This document shows positions 1-10,895 of a stretch of 64,000 nucleotides of DNA, piece after piece. Origin of the DNA: Dichomitus squalens LYAD-421 SS1. Lineage: Eukaryota > Basidiomycota > Agaricomycetes > Polyporales > Polyporaceae. Numbering within the stretch: the first letter of the stretch is position 1; every line of letters begins with the position of its first letter. Location: the NCBI RefSeq assembly GCF_000275845.1, contig NW_006766888.1, positions 456,622-520,621 of the forward strand, written 5' to 3'. The translations under genes and the position numbers were made by a program. The notes below the pieces were generated by a model, which was not told where the DNA came from, searched no databases, and saw only the letters and a list, made by a program, of their open reading frames with translations.

Positions 1-145
1 TATATAGGTTAAGGGCTCGCAGCCCAGGATCCTCGTCCCCTCGCCCTTCGGGAGCTCGCGCTCCTCGAGCTTTCGTTTTTTGCCCGCTGGTTGGTGCACA
101 CCACGTCGTTCACGGTGTTGCCCAATGGGGACCACCAGCTCCTTT

Positions 146-343
146 CTTCGGCGATCCGCTCGCCACCCCTCCGGGCATCCGTGCCCTCGCCACTCGCCAC
201 TCCTCCGGGCAGCTCGCTGCGCCCTCTCGTCGTTCCGCCTGCCCTCCGGGGCCTCTTACGCGGTGATCCGCTCACTGCTTCCTCCCCAACCCGGCCCCCC
301 GCCCGGCCGCATCATGCTCACTCCATCCCTTCTCCTCGGGCCG
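146..343 (+). repeat. Left copy of duplicated gap flank
   Basis: This 198-nt sequence recurs at 813-1009 in the same orientation, identical except for one base missing in the right copy (near 165 versus 832). The left copy stops at the first N and the right copy starts at the last N. That geometry is typical of an assembly overlap that was not merged, although a true tandem duplication is possible. Confidence 0.9.
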
Positions 344-812
344 NNNNNNNNNNNNNNNNNNNNNNNNNNNNNNNNNNNNNNNNNNNNNNNNNNNNNNNNN
401 NNNNNNNNNNNNNNNNNNNNNNNNNNNNNNNNNNNNNNNNNNNNNNNNNNNNNNNNNNNNNNNNNNNNNNNNNNNNNNNNNNNNNNNNNNNNNNNNNNNN
501 NNNNNNNNNNNNNNNNNNNNNNNNNNNNNNNNNNNNNNNNNNNNNNNNNNNNNNNNNNNNNNNNNNNNNNNNNNNNNNNNNNNNNNNNNNNNNNNNNNNN
601 NNNNNNNNNNNNNNNNNNNNNNNNNNNNNNNNNNNNNNNNNNNNNNNNNNNNNNNNNNNNNNNNNNNNNNNNNNNNNNNNNNNNNNNNNNNNNNNNNNNN
701 NNNNNNNNNNNNNNNNNNNNNNNNNNNNNNNNNNNNNNNNNNNNNNNNNNNNNNNNNNNNNNNNNNNNNNNNNNNNNNNNNNNNNNNNNNNNNNNNNNNN
801 NNNNNNNNNNNN
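344..812. other. Assembly gap (469 N)
   Basis: Run of N. Both flanks carry the same 198/197-nt sequence, so the true gap may be zero or negative in size. Confidence 1.
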
Positions 813-1009
813 CTTCGGCGATCCGCTCGCACCCCTCCGGGCATCCGTGCCCTCGCCACTCGCCACTCCTCCGGGCAGCTCGCTGCGCCCTCTCGTCGTT
901 CCGCCTGCCCTCCGGGGCCTCTTACGCGGTGATCCGCTCACTGCTTCCTCCCCAACCCGGCCCCCCGCCCGGCCGCATCATGCTCACTCCATCCCTTCTC
1001 CTCGGGCCG
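813..1009 (+). repeat. Right copy of duplicated gap flank
   Basis: Near-identical direct copy of 146-343, differing by one deleted base. It begins directly after the N block and continues into unique GC-rich sequence. Confidence 0.9.
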
Positions 1010-1323
1010 GCCCGCCCTCCCTCGATGAATCCGCTCGCCATCACTCCTCCTTGGGCCCGGGCCCCGGTGCCGGCCCCCGTTTGGGTGCAATCACTTCCCT
1101 TTGGGCCGATCCTCACGCTCAGCCTCCCGAGCCTCCGGCTCTCCGCTTCACTCTCCTTCCTGGCTTGAGCTCGGCCCACCGGTCGCGCGAGAGAGCGGTG
1201 GCGACACGGACTCGGTGGTCCCACGCAGCTTCCGTAGCGCGCGCCCAATACCATCGTTTTCCGTCCTGCCCGAGTATAGCGTGCATAGAAGACCTCCGCT
1301 AGACATCACGCTAACCCTCAAAA

Positions 1324-1388
1324 GTCGCGCAACAAACGCTAGGTCGCGCAACAAACGCTAGGTCGCGCAACAAACGCTAGGTCGCGCA
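1324..1388 (+). repeat. 19-bp tandem repeat, 3.4 copies
   Basis: The unit GTCGCGCAACAAACGCTAG occurs three times without a mismatch (1324-1342, 1343-1361, 1362-1380), followed by an 8-base partial copy. It lies about 80 bp beyond the 3' end of the lactonase gene on the other strand. No function can be read from it. Confidence 0.95.
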
Positions 1389-1465
1389 CTGACCCACAGC
1401 ACGCTACTACAACAGGATAGGCGGATTGTACGGGGCGCATCACATTCACAAAGCGCCACGCCGGC

Positions 1466-2758
1466 TTAATTCAGCCACACGAAGCTCGTCCTCGTCGGGA
1501 TGTCGGTGTTTCTCGTCAGAAGCGTCAGGTTCCTCCCGCCCTCCGTCCTCTTCAGCATGATCGTGCCCGCGTCCCCCGCGACACCGCTTGCGATGAGGAA
1601 CTCCTTCTCGGGACCTCCGAGCTGCATCCCGCGGATCTGGTCGAGGCCCGTGAAGACGTATCCGAGCAGCTCGAGCTTGGGTTCGACGCGGAAGATCGTG
1701 ATGGCGTCACCGCGCGGGTCCTGCATGCCCGTGTTGCGGTTCGACACGTAGATGAACGGCTCGGGGAAGCTCGGGGAAGCCTCGGTGAGGAGAATCTCCG
1801 CCGCGGCCATGGCGGCACCCTCAGGAAGGCCCGGGGGAGTGATGTTGAAGTTCGCAATGAGAGGCCCGGTGGTGCCATTCGGAGCAGGAGGAATGTGTTG
1901 CTGCGTCAAGGTGCTAGCGAGCTCGTGGAGGGTGTAAAGCGTCGTCCCTGTAAGACGAATGAGGTCAATGATTGTCGTTCAGTCAATTTGCTCTCGGAGC
2001 GTACCTCGAGTCGCAATGTGGCGTGGTCCACTTCCAGTTGGCTGGTCTATTTGACCCTGCACCTTGAACACTCCGGGGGCCCCGTCTTCCACTAGGCGCC
2101 AAACCTTGTCTGCGCCCTGCATGCATATCAGTATTGCGTGGCCCCGGTCACACGTCGACAAGATCCTCACAAGATCGGGGACAAAAACCTCTTCTCCATG
2201 CTCGAGCGCCATGTGAGGGTGGGACACGGGGGCATCGAACTGGATGAGCGAGTAGGAGGACACAAACTCCAGAGGATCGGTAGTCTCAGTCGGCACGATA
2301 AGTCCGTTGCCGGAGTTGTACTAGGCCGCCGGATATTCAGCCACTCTCGAAGAAAGCAACCAAGCCTCGATGCAACACACATTCATGATCGCGACCTGCC
2401 CAGTCGAGAGCGGGGTAGTGAACGCGGGGCTGTCTCCCTGCGAGCTGACCGTGTCGATGGGGCCAGTGAGGGCGCCGTTTTCGCCTATCGTGAAGGTCTG
2501 AAGGGCTCCTTGCGGATTTTCATTGACCGCGCTGCATGAGTCGCGTGTTAGAATCATGATTGGGATACGAAGTTATGACAAGCACGGAGATAGCTCGTAC
2601 TAGAGAATGCTTTTGTTCGTGGGGTGAAGCGCGATCCAGGATGGGTTTGCCCCGGTAGGAGACTGGTTGAGCACCGACAGCGAGTTCGTGTCCGAGTTGA
2701 ACAAGTAGGACACGACAAAAGAGGTGTAACCCCCTGCAAGGATGGTGAAGTTGACCAT
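1466..2758 (-). CDS. Lactonase, seven-bladed beta-propeller (6-phosphogluconolactonase-like)
   Basis: I read five exons on the minus strand: 2758-2601, 2531-2381, 2320-2171, 2116-2005 and 1947-1466, giving about 350 aa in one continuous phase. The N-terminus starts MVNFTILAGGYTSFVVSYLF, the first propeller strand of this family. Later come VPDLGADKVWRL and the C-terminal blades with PFIYVSNRN and GYVFTGLDQIRGMQ, both typical of the lactonase beta-propeller family (bacterial Pgl, fungal carboxy-muconate cyclase-like enzymes). Members hydrolyse or form lactone rings, for example 6-phosphogluconolactone or muconolactones. Substrate cannot be told from sequence. No signal peptide is visible, so a cytosolic place is likely. 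The start is the only ATG that precedes the blade 1 motif in frame. Confidence 0.88.
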
Positions 2759-3547
2759 GGTGGCGAACACGAGCGTATCGGGTGCGCCTGGGAGGAAAGG
2801 GGCCCCCGACGGGACCCTGCTTTATATACTTGCACGCTTGGCCGCGCATGGCGCAGACAAAATTCCTATCTCGTCAATCCTCGTGGTAGGGCTGCGCATA
2901 GCGGAAGATCAGTACGGCTGAATAGCAAATAAACGCCGTGCTCAGGTCACGGTACCGCGCCAGTGGTCTATCCGAAGCTCATCCGCGCCGACGGAACGAC
3001 GTACGTTCGTTGCAGACAATCTGCAGTCTTCTACGATCAGCTACCTCGTCATCACATGTCTGGTGAAGATGCCGTACCCGGCTCTCCAGAGCACGCCAGT
3101 CGTGGTGTCATCTTCCGGCAACGCAATCCAGAAGATCGCAAAAATCACTTCGATATCCGGCAGCACTGTGGCAGGAAGCAACAGAAGCTATGGAGGTGGT
3201 CCGAGGCTATCCCGCGGTCTGTATTATTTATACTGTTGAGTGAGCTTACCGGAACACGGTGGGTCGATACCGTCATCCTCCCATCATTTATCTTGTTGAC
3301 GGACCACTGGATGCCTTGCGGTTGTGCTTGAAGAGAACTGCTGGATGTGAAAAAAATACATTCCTCCGATCCAGGTGCACGGTCTCGATACGAGTTCAAG
3401 CAGTGCGTGGGTGGTACAAGGACGAGGATACCGGGATGCAATAACATAACATCGTGGTAAAGGCATGCTAGACCCATACATTTTCGTGCACGGCGACAAG
3501 TCGAAAGCATGTGTCATAGAGAACAAGGAACCAACGCAGATACAATC
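2759..3547. other. Intergenic, nothing recognised
   Basis: Promoter side of the lactonase gene and 3' side of the eL24 gene. Only short open frames without recognisable family motifs are seen. Confidence 0.6.
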
Positions 3548-4172
3548 TTAGCGGCCACCCTTGCCACCCTTCATCTGCTGCTTCGATACGCGGGGAGCGG
3601 TTGATACGGGCTTGTGGGCGGGCTGTAACACAGCGGACGGTCAGCCGGGGTTGAGTAGAATGAATGTAACGACGTACCTTGGTCTTCTCCTTCTTCTCCT
3701 CCTTAGCCTTCTTCTCCGCCTTAGCCTTCTGGATGGCAGCAGTCCGCTGTTGCGCACGGATAGCGGCAGTCTGGTTCCTCCGCGCCGCAATGGCAGCGAG
3801 GTCTGCACCGACGATGCCACGCTGGTGCTTCACGGTACGCCGGGAACGCTTCTTGGCAACCTCCTCCGTAATACCCTTCTTGTGCATGCGACGGTACACC
3901 TGAGTCCAAGCGATCTTACGGGGGTTCTTGCGCTGAAGGAAGAGCGACTCATTCTTGGAGGTGGCGAAACGGAAGATCTGGAGAGCAGCATAAGGTATGA
4001 GGATGGGAAAAGTGATTCAGATTGTGCGGACCTTGTTGTCTCCCCGCACGAACAGACGACCCTTACTGGGGTAGATACGATAGCCGGAGAACGAGTCGAT
4101 TTCGACCTTCTACGCTCAGCAGACCAACGTCAATAATGATCGCGGCAAGCGAGGAAGAACTAAACGCACCAT
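3548..4172 (-). CDS. RPL24: 60S ribosomal protein L24 (eL24)
   Basis: Four exons on the minus strand: 4172-4170 (the ATG alone), 4109-4032, 3977-3678 and 3622-3548, making about 151 aa, the usual size for eukaryotic L24. The zinc-ribbon-like N-terminal domain reads KVEIDSFSGYRIYP followed by GRLFVRGDNK. The core FRFATSKNESLFLQRKNPRK and the helix YRRMHKKGITEEVAKKRSRR are family hallmarks. A lysine/alanine-rich tail ends in QQMKGGKGGR. The protein is a structural part of the large cytosolic ribosomal subunit. Oddities: the first coding exon holds only the start codon (ATG followed by GTGCGT), and the second intron starts with the unusual donor GTCCGC. The short exon 1 is inferred from the family N-terminus MKVEIDSF and the matching splice signals. 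Confidence 0.95.
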
Positions 4173-5585
4173 CTGTGCCGAAGGAGATCGAGAAAGGAGC
4201 GAAGTCAGCAAGAGGTCTCAACTAGCGCGATCCGTTGGGCCATCCGCCATCCACTATTTCATCGTGCCATCCACCCTTCGGAGACAACGAAATCGACATA
4301 ATATCCACATTGACATGCTCCAGGATCTTCCCTCAGTGCAGTCGTACTGTTCTCCGACCCTCAAAACCACAAAAACACGTACTCACCTTGAATTTGGGGC
4401 GGCGGGGAGTGTGTCGATGGCGTTGTGTAGCGTCCCGATTCCGGTTTGGCTGTGCCACAGCACAAATGACACCAAGCAAACCCACGTGGCTCTCATGTGC
4501 GGGCGTCTACCTCCATGTTATCGGGTGGTTTTAAGTCGTGGGGGCTCTTACACTCTCTTGCAGGGCCTACGGTTCGTTTATGAACTTCAGGCTTCCAAGG
4601 GAGTCAAAAAATACAGACGCTTGACCGCAAACTCGTAACCTGATTGAAGTTTGTGCGCATGACAGCTTTAAGGGTTGTCGGGAATCTTTACAACACCAGC
4701 ATCTGTTCTAACAAGCTCACCAGTATATACTTCAGCATACATGACACTAGCTGTGTGAAGTTGTCTGTCAAGGACTCTCGTTCCGTTGTCTGGGCATATG
4801 CGTCAGTTGTCACTCTCCAGTGGTCGTGTCTGGAGGATACATCCGTATTCACCACCATGCGTCTCCACTTCCTACCACAGATGTCTACCATGGATGTACG
4901 CTGATAGGACTTCAAGCAATAAATTCACGGCTAAAACACTCCAGACTACGAGGTAGTATTTATCCTCATCTAGACCAGCATAGCTACTACTCACGGTAGC
5001 TGTAGCTATGCCATCCTGGGAGTTCATTCTCCAATCCTGTGTTTTCAATTGAGATACTGTATTGCCCACTCGGGCCTGGCGTGACGCTCTCACATATGTT
5101 GAGTTAAAGGGCATCGTCCAGCCTGTCTTGCGTCCTCAACGCAGCTTGCTGTGGTTGCCATGATTGGGCGTAGCGCCTTGCACAGCATGTTTTGCGCCGT
5201 GGTATCGGGTGTAAGTTAGAGATACAAACATATTATGCGTAAAGATCCGAGCAACTGGCGGCGGTTACACACCTATAATAAGGTATTAGGGAGAAAGAGC
5301 GCTCGTTGCATTGAAGTACTTGGCAGCTTCGACATATGCATCGTTCACGCATGTCACGATCAAGATACGTATGCGCACATCATTTCCAACGCTGCGATGA
5401 GTCAGTCATTTAGATTGAGGACGATTGTACAACGAACTCCTTACGCAATTGAATTGCTCTCGTTGAGTAAATAGCACGAAATACACATGCGACGACACTT
5501 CTACAGTGAGTAGCGTGCCTTGCCAAATATCAGGCCTTAATCGCTTCAAGTGACTACGTATGGTATTTCGCCGTTGAGTAATACT
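4173..5585. other. Intergenic, nothing recognised
   Basis: About 1.4 kb between the eL24 promoter and the 3' end of the UbiA-like gene. Only short open frames are present. A minus-strand frame at 4872-5114 ends in a hydrophobic stretch, but I cannot tie it to a family. Confidence 0.55.
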
Positions 5586-6715
5586 CTACATCGCCTGATA
5601 AGAAGTGTACCATTTGATCATCTCTACGGCGCCGTACAAGGCGGCGGTCAGAGTCTGGGAGTGGAAGCTGAGTCGGTATAACCCCCGCGGACTCTTCTCG
5701 TCGAGGGCCCAAACCAGCACCGTTGCGTAGAGGGAAGCGAAGACGATGTAGGGGTTGTACGAGTAAAGAAGAGTGGTGAACAGATGGATTGCAGTGAGCA
5801 AGAACTTCGTGCGAAGGACGCTCTTCAAAAGCACGGGAATAGTAGGTACTTGCTTCTCCCAATCCTCGTCGAAGTCGCGGACGTCTGCCATCACCTACAA
5901 AGGGCGCCCTCCATCAGGTCGGAGTAGTAGAAGATTTGCCTCGACAACGACTTACGGCATGGCAAGCACGGTTGATTGTAGACCATACGATGATCTGAGT
6001 GGGGTTCCAGATGCTCGGGCCCGCCGGGGCGGCGGAAAAGGAGCGCGCAAGTATTGAGTTGACGATGGCAAATGTACCGCACCTATGGCACGTTGCCCTA
6101 CGGTGAGTGGTGCGACCTGATGCGGTGCGAACAGACATACCCTCTAATCACGCCGATGAGGATAGCCTTCATGCCAGGTATCCGCTTGATGGTGAAGGCG
6201 TTCTTCGGAGCTTTTTTCTCTACAGTTTTCTTCTGGGTGCCGCCAAAGACAAACAGCTTGAAATCCCATACAAAAGCGGGACCGAAGAAGACAGTGACCA
6301 TGGCCCATGTCAAAGGTGGAGAGAGGGAAAGCGCTAAGAGTAGCAGAGCGGCATTGGAGTAGAGGAGCATCTTGGATTGTCGAAAGATCGCCATCATCTC
6401 GCTGTTGCTGGTCTTAAACGCATAGGACAACATAGGGGCTTGGTCGAAGTAGTGGTCCATGCCTATGGCGAGGATGTCAGAAGCGACGCAAATGAGCACC
6501 TGTGGGCCGTCGTCAATGGACGGATAAGGGCTCACGGCGAACTTCAACGGCTGGTCTCTTCGAAAAACACGTACCGGTCTCCAATCTATTACGCCAAAGA
6601 TTGAGCGCGACATGAACGTCGACAAGCCAAGGCTTCCAATGGAGAGCATGAGGGGATGTGTCAACAGCTCATCCCTAAGTTTGGCGGGCGTAAGAGGAGC
6701 GAACTGGGTGGCCAT
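5586..6715 (-). CDS. UbiA-fold membrane prenyltransferase-like protein
   Basis: Three exons on the minus strand (6715-6141, 6082-5956, 5894-5586) give about 336 aa in continuous phase. Several hydrophobic helices are visible. The clearest family sign is DVRDFDEDWEKQVPTIPVLL near residue 236, which matches the second Asp-rich motif of the UbiA superfamily (Asp-x-x-Asp followed by a Pro-Thr-hydrophobic-Pro loop). The first Asp-rich motif is not in its usual NDxxDxxxD form; the best counterpart is the GMDHYFDQAP region near residue 95. UbiA proteins transfer prenyl groups onto aromatic or other acceptors within membranes. Substrate is unknown here, and loss of the standard first motif leaves catalytic activity uncertain. 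The start ATG at 6715 precedes the first helix and no upstream in-frame ATG is better. Confidence 0.72.
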
Positions 6716-8521
6716 GTTGAATGGTTACGGTGTTCCGAGGCTGTCCTGATGAGAGGGGTGGCCTCTCGTCTCTTGAGGCGGACGGTTATAAGTGCTTCTG
6801 AGCCCCGTAGACGCTGTGACTCCCGGAGGCGAACGATGGCTGACGAATTTTTGGACAGTCCGACACCTCCTTAACTGGTCGACTGGCCGTTGGACCATCT
6901 CAGATCATGACGACATGGATGATTCGTATTGTCGGTCCGACGCTGGACGTTCAAAACGACTAGTAAGCCGTGCACGATAGAGTCCCAGAAACGTCGTATA
7001 TCGAGCTGTGCTGGCTCCGCTGATGCCATCCCATCTCGACGTCCCAATCCCGGTGGGTCGGGCGGCATGGGATGTAGCACGGTATTCTATGATGATGTTC
7101 AGCGTTGCGGTACAGTCAGACCACCATAGATGTTTTGACTCACTGAGTTTTACTCCCCGAGAACATGAGACGTATCAGACCGTCCTCAGAGTTTCCCCGG
7201 CAGATACGTATAAGACGCCGCCCGTGGCCGTTCCGTGACATGAGGTGGTCGATGTTGAAAGATGCCGACATCGTGGCGGCACTTCTGCAAGATTCCGAGT
7301 GAGATTCCGAGCGCCGATCAGGCAGTAACGCCAGCGGAGTTACATGAGACGCCTCATGAGCGACATTCCAATATTCCTAGCATTTCAGCAGTAAGCATAC
7401 TGCAGTACTTGACCAGCACGGGCATTCGTAGACTTCCTTAGATTGCCATGTGTACGCGCTAAGCGCTTGTCATGTAGACGAAGGCGGAGAGCATCATACT
7501 AGCTACCTTCAGTGCACACAACCGAATTGACATCATAGGGCAGGGCCCTCCGGGTAGTTCCGACCACGAGTCATTTCAGGATGTGAGTGCCTGATTGTAT
7601 ACTATACAAGGACATTGTACCCTAGTAAACACCGTGGTGGTTGCCAAGTGCGCCCGGAGGGCGTGGAAGATTAGGGGCGGGCCGAAAGCGCCCCACTGGC
7701 AGTCTCTTGTGTCTTTGAGGTTGGCAGGTTACTCATTACAATTACTACTGCAGATATGAGAGATTTAGCGTTGCTTCAAACTGCTCAAATACCTAAGCTG
7801 TATGTGAAGACAAACACCGCCCTTCTCTCCGCAGGTACCGCTTCACCGACGCTCTAGAAGCCGCGGACATCCGACCTTGTGTACTGAGCTACTTCACGTG
7901 GTTAGAGCAACACACCCACTACGGCGAGACACATACTACCGTCCGTGCATCGCAAGAAGAGGGCGCATCTGTTGCATAGAAGCGATCGGAGAACCGCAGC
8001 GTCACCGACGAAGATCCAGCAATTCTTCATCCACTTCATGCAACGCTGTCCTCGGCTAGCGGCGTAGTGCATCGTAATGTACCGTTGTGATCAAGCTAGG
8101 CGACAAGCATTCCAATGGTTTTTTTGCTCATGTTCATTGGTCGCGATATATGTGCTCTTCAACGAGAGGGTGCTGGTCGATCGAAATTACGCCCTACCCT
8201 GTAGGCCCGTATTCACCGTCTTTTTGTCTGAGGCTCCATCCGATCTGTCTACCTGAACCGCCCAAATGCACCAGAAAAGCAACGAAGCTGCTGTGCGCGG
8301 AACCGATACCTTTCACACGGATTTGCATACAGCCTAGGGCCACAGGTTCACATGGACAGGAACGGTATGCGAACATGCTGTCCTGGTAAATTACGTGGTC
8401 TGCTTGCGATAACGGTTGGATCAGATCGAATCCTTTACAGTACATGTGAGTAGCTATCTCAGACCTTCACATTCATGTCAGCGGCCCTCTCCGCTAAGGC
8501 AAGGAGGCCGCTGACATCCTT
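6716..8521. other. Intergenic, nothing recognised
   Basis: About 1.8 kb with only short, unrecognised open frames. It is the promoter side of the UbiA-like gene and the 3' side of the MFS gene. A perfect 12-bp stem lies close to the MFS stop codon. Confidence 0.55.
8475..8517. repeat. Perfect 12-bp inverted repeat (hairpin)
   Basis: ATGTCAGCGGCC at 8475-8486 is matched by its exact complement at 8506-8517, with a 19-base loop. It lies just past the stop codon of the MFS gene, so it would form a stem in the 3' UTR. Fungal polymerase II does not use hairpin terminators, so its role is unknown. Confidence 0.85.
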
Positions 8522-10895
8522 CTAGGCTTCGCCATGCGCTGTCTTTGGGGCCTCCAAGTCCTCCTGACGTTTCTTCTTGCCCGACTTACGTCCCAGATCG
8601 GCTGGCTCCGCGGTGAGGGAGAACAAAAGTCCAACGGCAACAAAGGGCGTCGTCGCGATCATCATAGTGCCGAACGCCTTGCCGTATGCCCGCGATGCGT
8701 CGGCTGCGATAGCTGGAGGCAGCGAATGGAGCCCACTCAGCGCCTTCAACTGGTCCATATACTGCAAGCCGAGTGTAGTAAGCTCCCGAGCACTCTGTCA
8801 AAAGAACGCGAGTAACTGACCGGTGCTGCCCCAGAGTTGGATGCCATCGTCTTCTGGAAGACGTTATTGATGATGGAACCCTGCATCGCGATGCCGACAA
8901 TTCCTCCTAGCGATTTGCTCCACATTGTCATCGTCGTCACGCTCGCGAGTAGCTCCCACGCGACCTTGCTCTGCGCGGACACGGTGTTGGTCTGTGCGAT
9001 GAGACCCACACCTGCACCACTCAGTGCCAGGAAGACGTATTCGACAGCACGTGGCTGTGTGCCGTTCAACATGATCATGAGGCCGTTCGCGAGAGTGTTG
9101 ATGGGTCCTGCCCACATCCACGGACGGGTCCGGCCTGTCCAGGACATGAGATATCCAACCAAAGTCGAGAATATGACGATAGTTCCGACACTTTGGAGAC
9201 GATGAGCCCGGTACGTCTCGGCGATAGACCGTATCACGTCGCTCACTATGGCAATATTTCGAGTCCGGAGACAAGCTGGTTGTCGCCGCGCACGAGCTGA
9301 TAATACGATGGGATATACGCAGAAAGGCCGTACATTGATCTGACAAAGAATCTCGCGTCAATAGGACAGCATCTCAAGATCGATGACGGCACATACACCG
9401 AAGAGAAGAAGTAGTTGCCAGTCGACGCAGCCACGTTGCGGATTCTGAACATTTCAAGGGGAATGACCGGGAACCGTGGGAAGTGCAGTTCGTATAGAAT
9501 GAATATCGGAAGGAGAACCGTGCCTACCACGAGCAAGGAGATGATGACGGGACTGTGCCAGTCAAATGTTGTACCGCCCCAAGACAAAGCCAGACACAAG
9601 GCGACGATGCATAGTGCAACGAGAATGATGCCGCCGAAATCGACGTCCCTGAAAGAGGCCCCTGGGCGTTTCCTGTTCGGGATATTCTTCACGAACATCA
9701 GAAGAACAAGGATAGCTGGACCCGAAAGAATCAGGTTAATCCAGAAACACCATCTCCAGTTTATGCGAGTGAGGATTCCCCCGAGAACCTGCCGTCATCA
9801 CAATTGTCAAACTTACCTTCACCAGTCAAAGAAGGTGCCGAGGGTACTCACCGGCCCTAGCACAGTTGCGATAGCGGTACGTGCATACATAGCACCGACG
9901 AATTTGCCTCGATCGCGCAGGGGCACCATTTGACTGATGATAATCATGCAAACGACCTGCCTTACCTGTCAGCTACCGCGTAGTATACAGAGCAAGACAA
10001 CGTACAAGCAATCCTGCTGCTCCAATACCTGCGTAAACTTGTTTAGGAAGCGGCATGACCTGATTTTGAGCCTCGTGGCAAACGCACCGGCAATGGCTCT
10101 CCCGCAACAGAGAAAGATGAAATTGGTCGCTACTGCGCAAAGGAGGGATCCGATGTCGAAGACCGCGATAGAGATGAGGAGCATGAGCCTCGAGCCATAC
10201 AAGTCAGTCCCGCGACCGAAGATAGGTTGGAAGACGGTGGACGTCAGGAGATATGCCAATGAGATCCCTGAGACGAGTCAGCAGCAGCCTACTCCGCATG
10301 GAGTCTGTACGTACAGCTCTCCTGGGGCAAGGCATCGAATTGAGACGCAATCGTAGGCATAGCAGTTGAGATGATGGTTTGGTCCAGCGAACCCAAGAAC
10401 GCCGCAACGGAGAGGCTTGCCGGGGATGAGAGGGCTTTCGAGATAAGACTAGAGTTCGGGGACGTACGCAAGAAATACCAGTTGAATTTCCTTGTTCGAC
10501 ATTGGCTTGACTTGTTGTTCGGCCGAGGTGGTCTGGCCGACCGGCATAGACTGCCGCTTCTCCGGACGCTCCACAGCGACGGTACGTTCTAGTCTCCCTT
10601 CCCTTGAATCGATGTGCGTGCTCGACTGGATGGACACTGGGTCAAAATCTGGAGCATCTGGATTCTCTGGTACAGTGCCTTCGTCCGTAGGGGTCGTAGG
10701 GCGGTCCGGCACTGTGATCTCGTAGGTAGGCGTCGCGAGGTGATCTGACAGCGTGCTTTCAGCCGTCGGCGTTGCGAGGCGTACTCTGGTGTCTATTACT
10801 TCTCCTTCGGTCATGCCGAGCGCCGTCGAAGGCTGCAAAAGGATGAACAAGTGGGCGGGCGAGAAACACAATGTCACTTACCGGACGGTGGGCCA
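8522..10895 (-). CDS. Major facilitator superfamily drug:H+ antiporter, DHA2 (14-TM) type
   Basis: About ten exons on the minus strand. The start is read as MAHRPPSTALGMTEGE from a short first exon at 10895, joined over a GTAAGT intron to the acidic, proline/threonine-rich cytosolic N-terminus. After it come the first helix with FLGSLDQTIISTAMPTIASQF and then FQPIFGRGTDLYGSR, the conserved motif after helix 2. Later helices include MIIISQMVPLRDRGKFVGAM, GLIAQTNTVSAQ and SLGGIVGIAMQGSIINNVFQ. The C-terminus is lysine-rich and ends HGEA. Such plasma-membrane pumps export toxins, drugs or secondary metabolites by proton antiport. The substrate is unknown. The intron near 8815-8765 is ambiguous: a 59-nt reading, or a 26-nt reading that keeps a family-like SARELTTLGLQ segment. 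No biosynthetic cluster surrounds the gene. Confidence 0.87.

Larger units (their letters stand above)
1..1465. other. GC-rich non-coding stretch with an assembly gap
   Basis: No gene is supported here. The long open frames exist only because the DNA is C/G-rich and because they run through the N block. The stretch holds a 198-base sequence present on both sides of the gap, and a 19-bp tandem repeat near its right end. A repeat-derived origin is possible but I recognise no transposon domain. Confidence 0.6.

Noticed and set aside
80..1302. Long open frames through the first N block on both strands
   Set aside because: Most of the length is N and the rest is GC-rich repeat; no domain or splice logic.
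1324..1388. 19-bp repeats as a CRISPR array
   Set aside because: Units are directly adjacent without spacers, and the genome is eukaryotic.
8475..8517. Hairpin as a transcription terminator
   Set aside because: Eukaryotic polymerase II genes do not end at hairpins; kept only as a 3' UTR stem.
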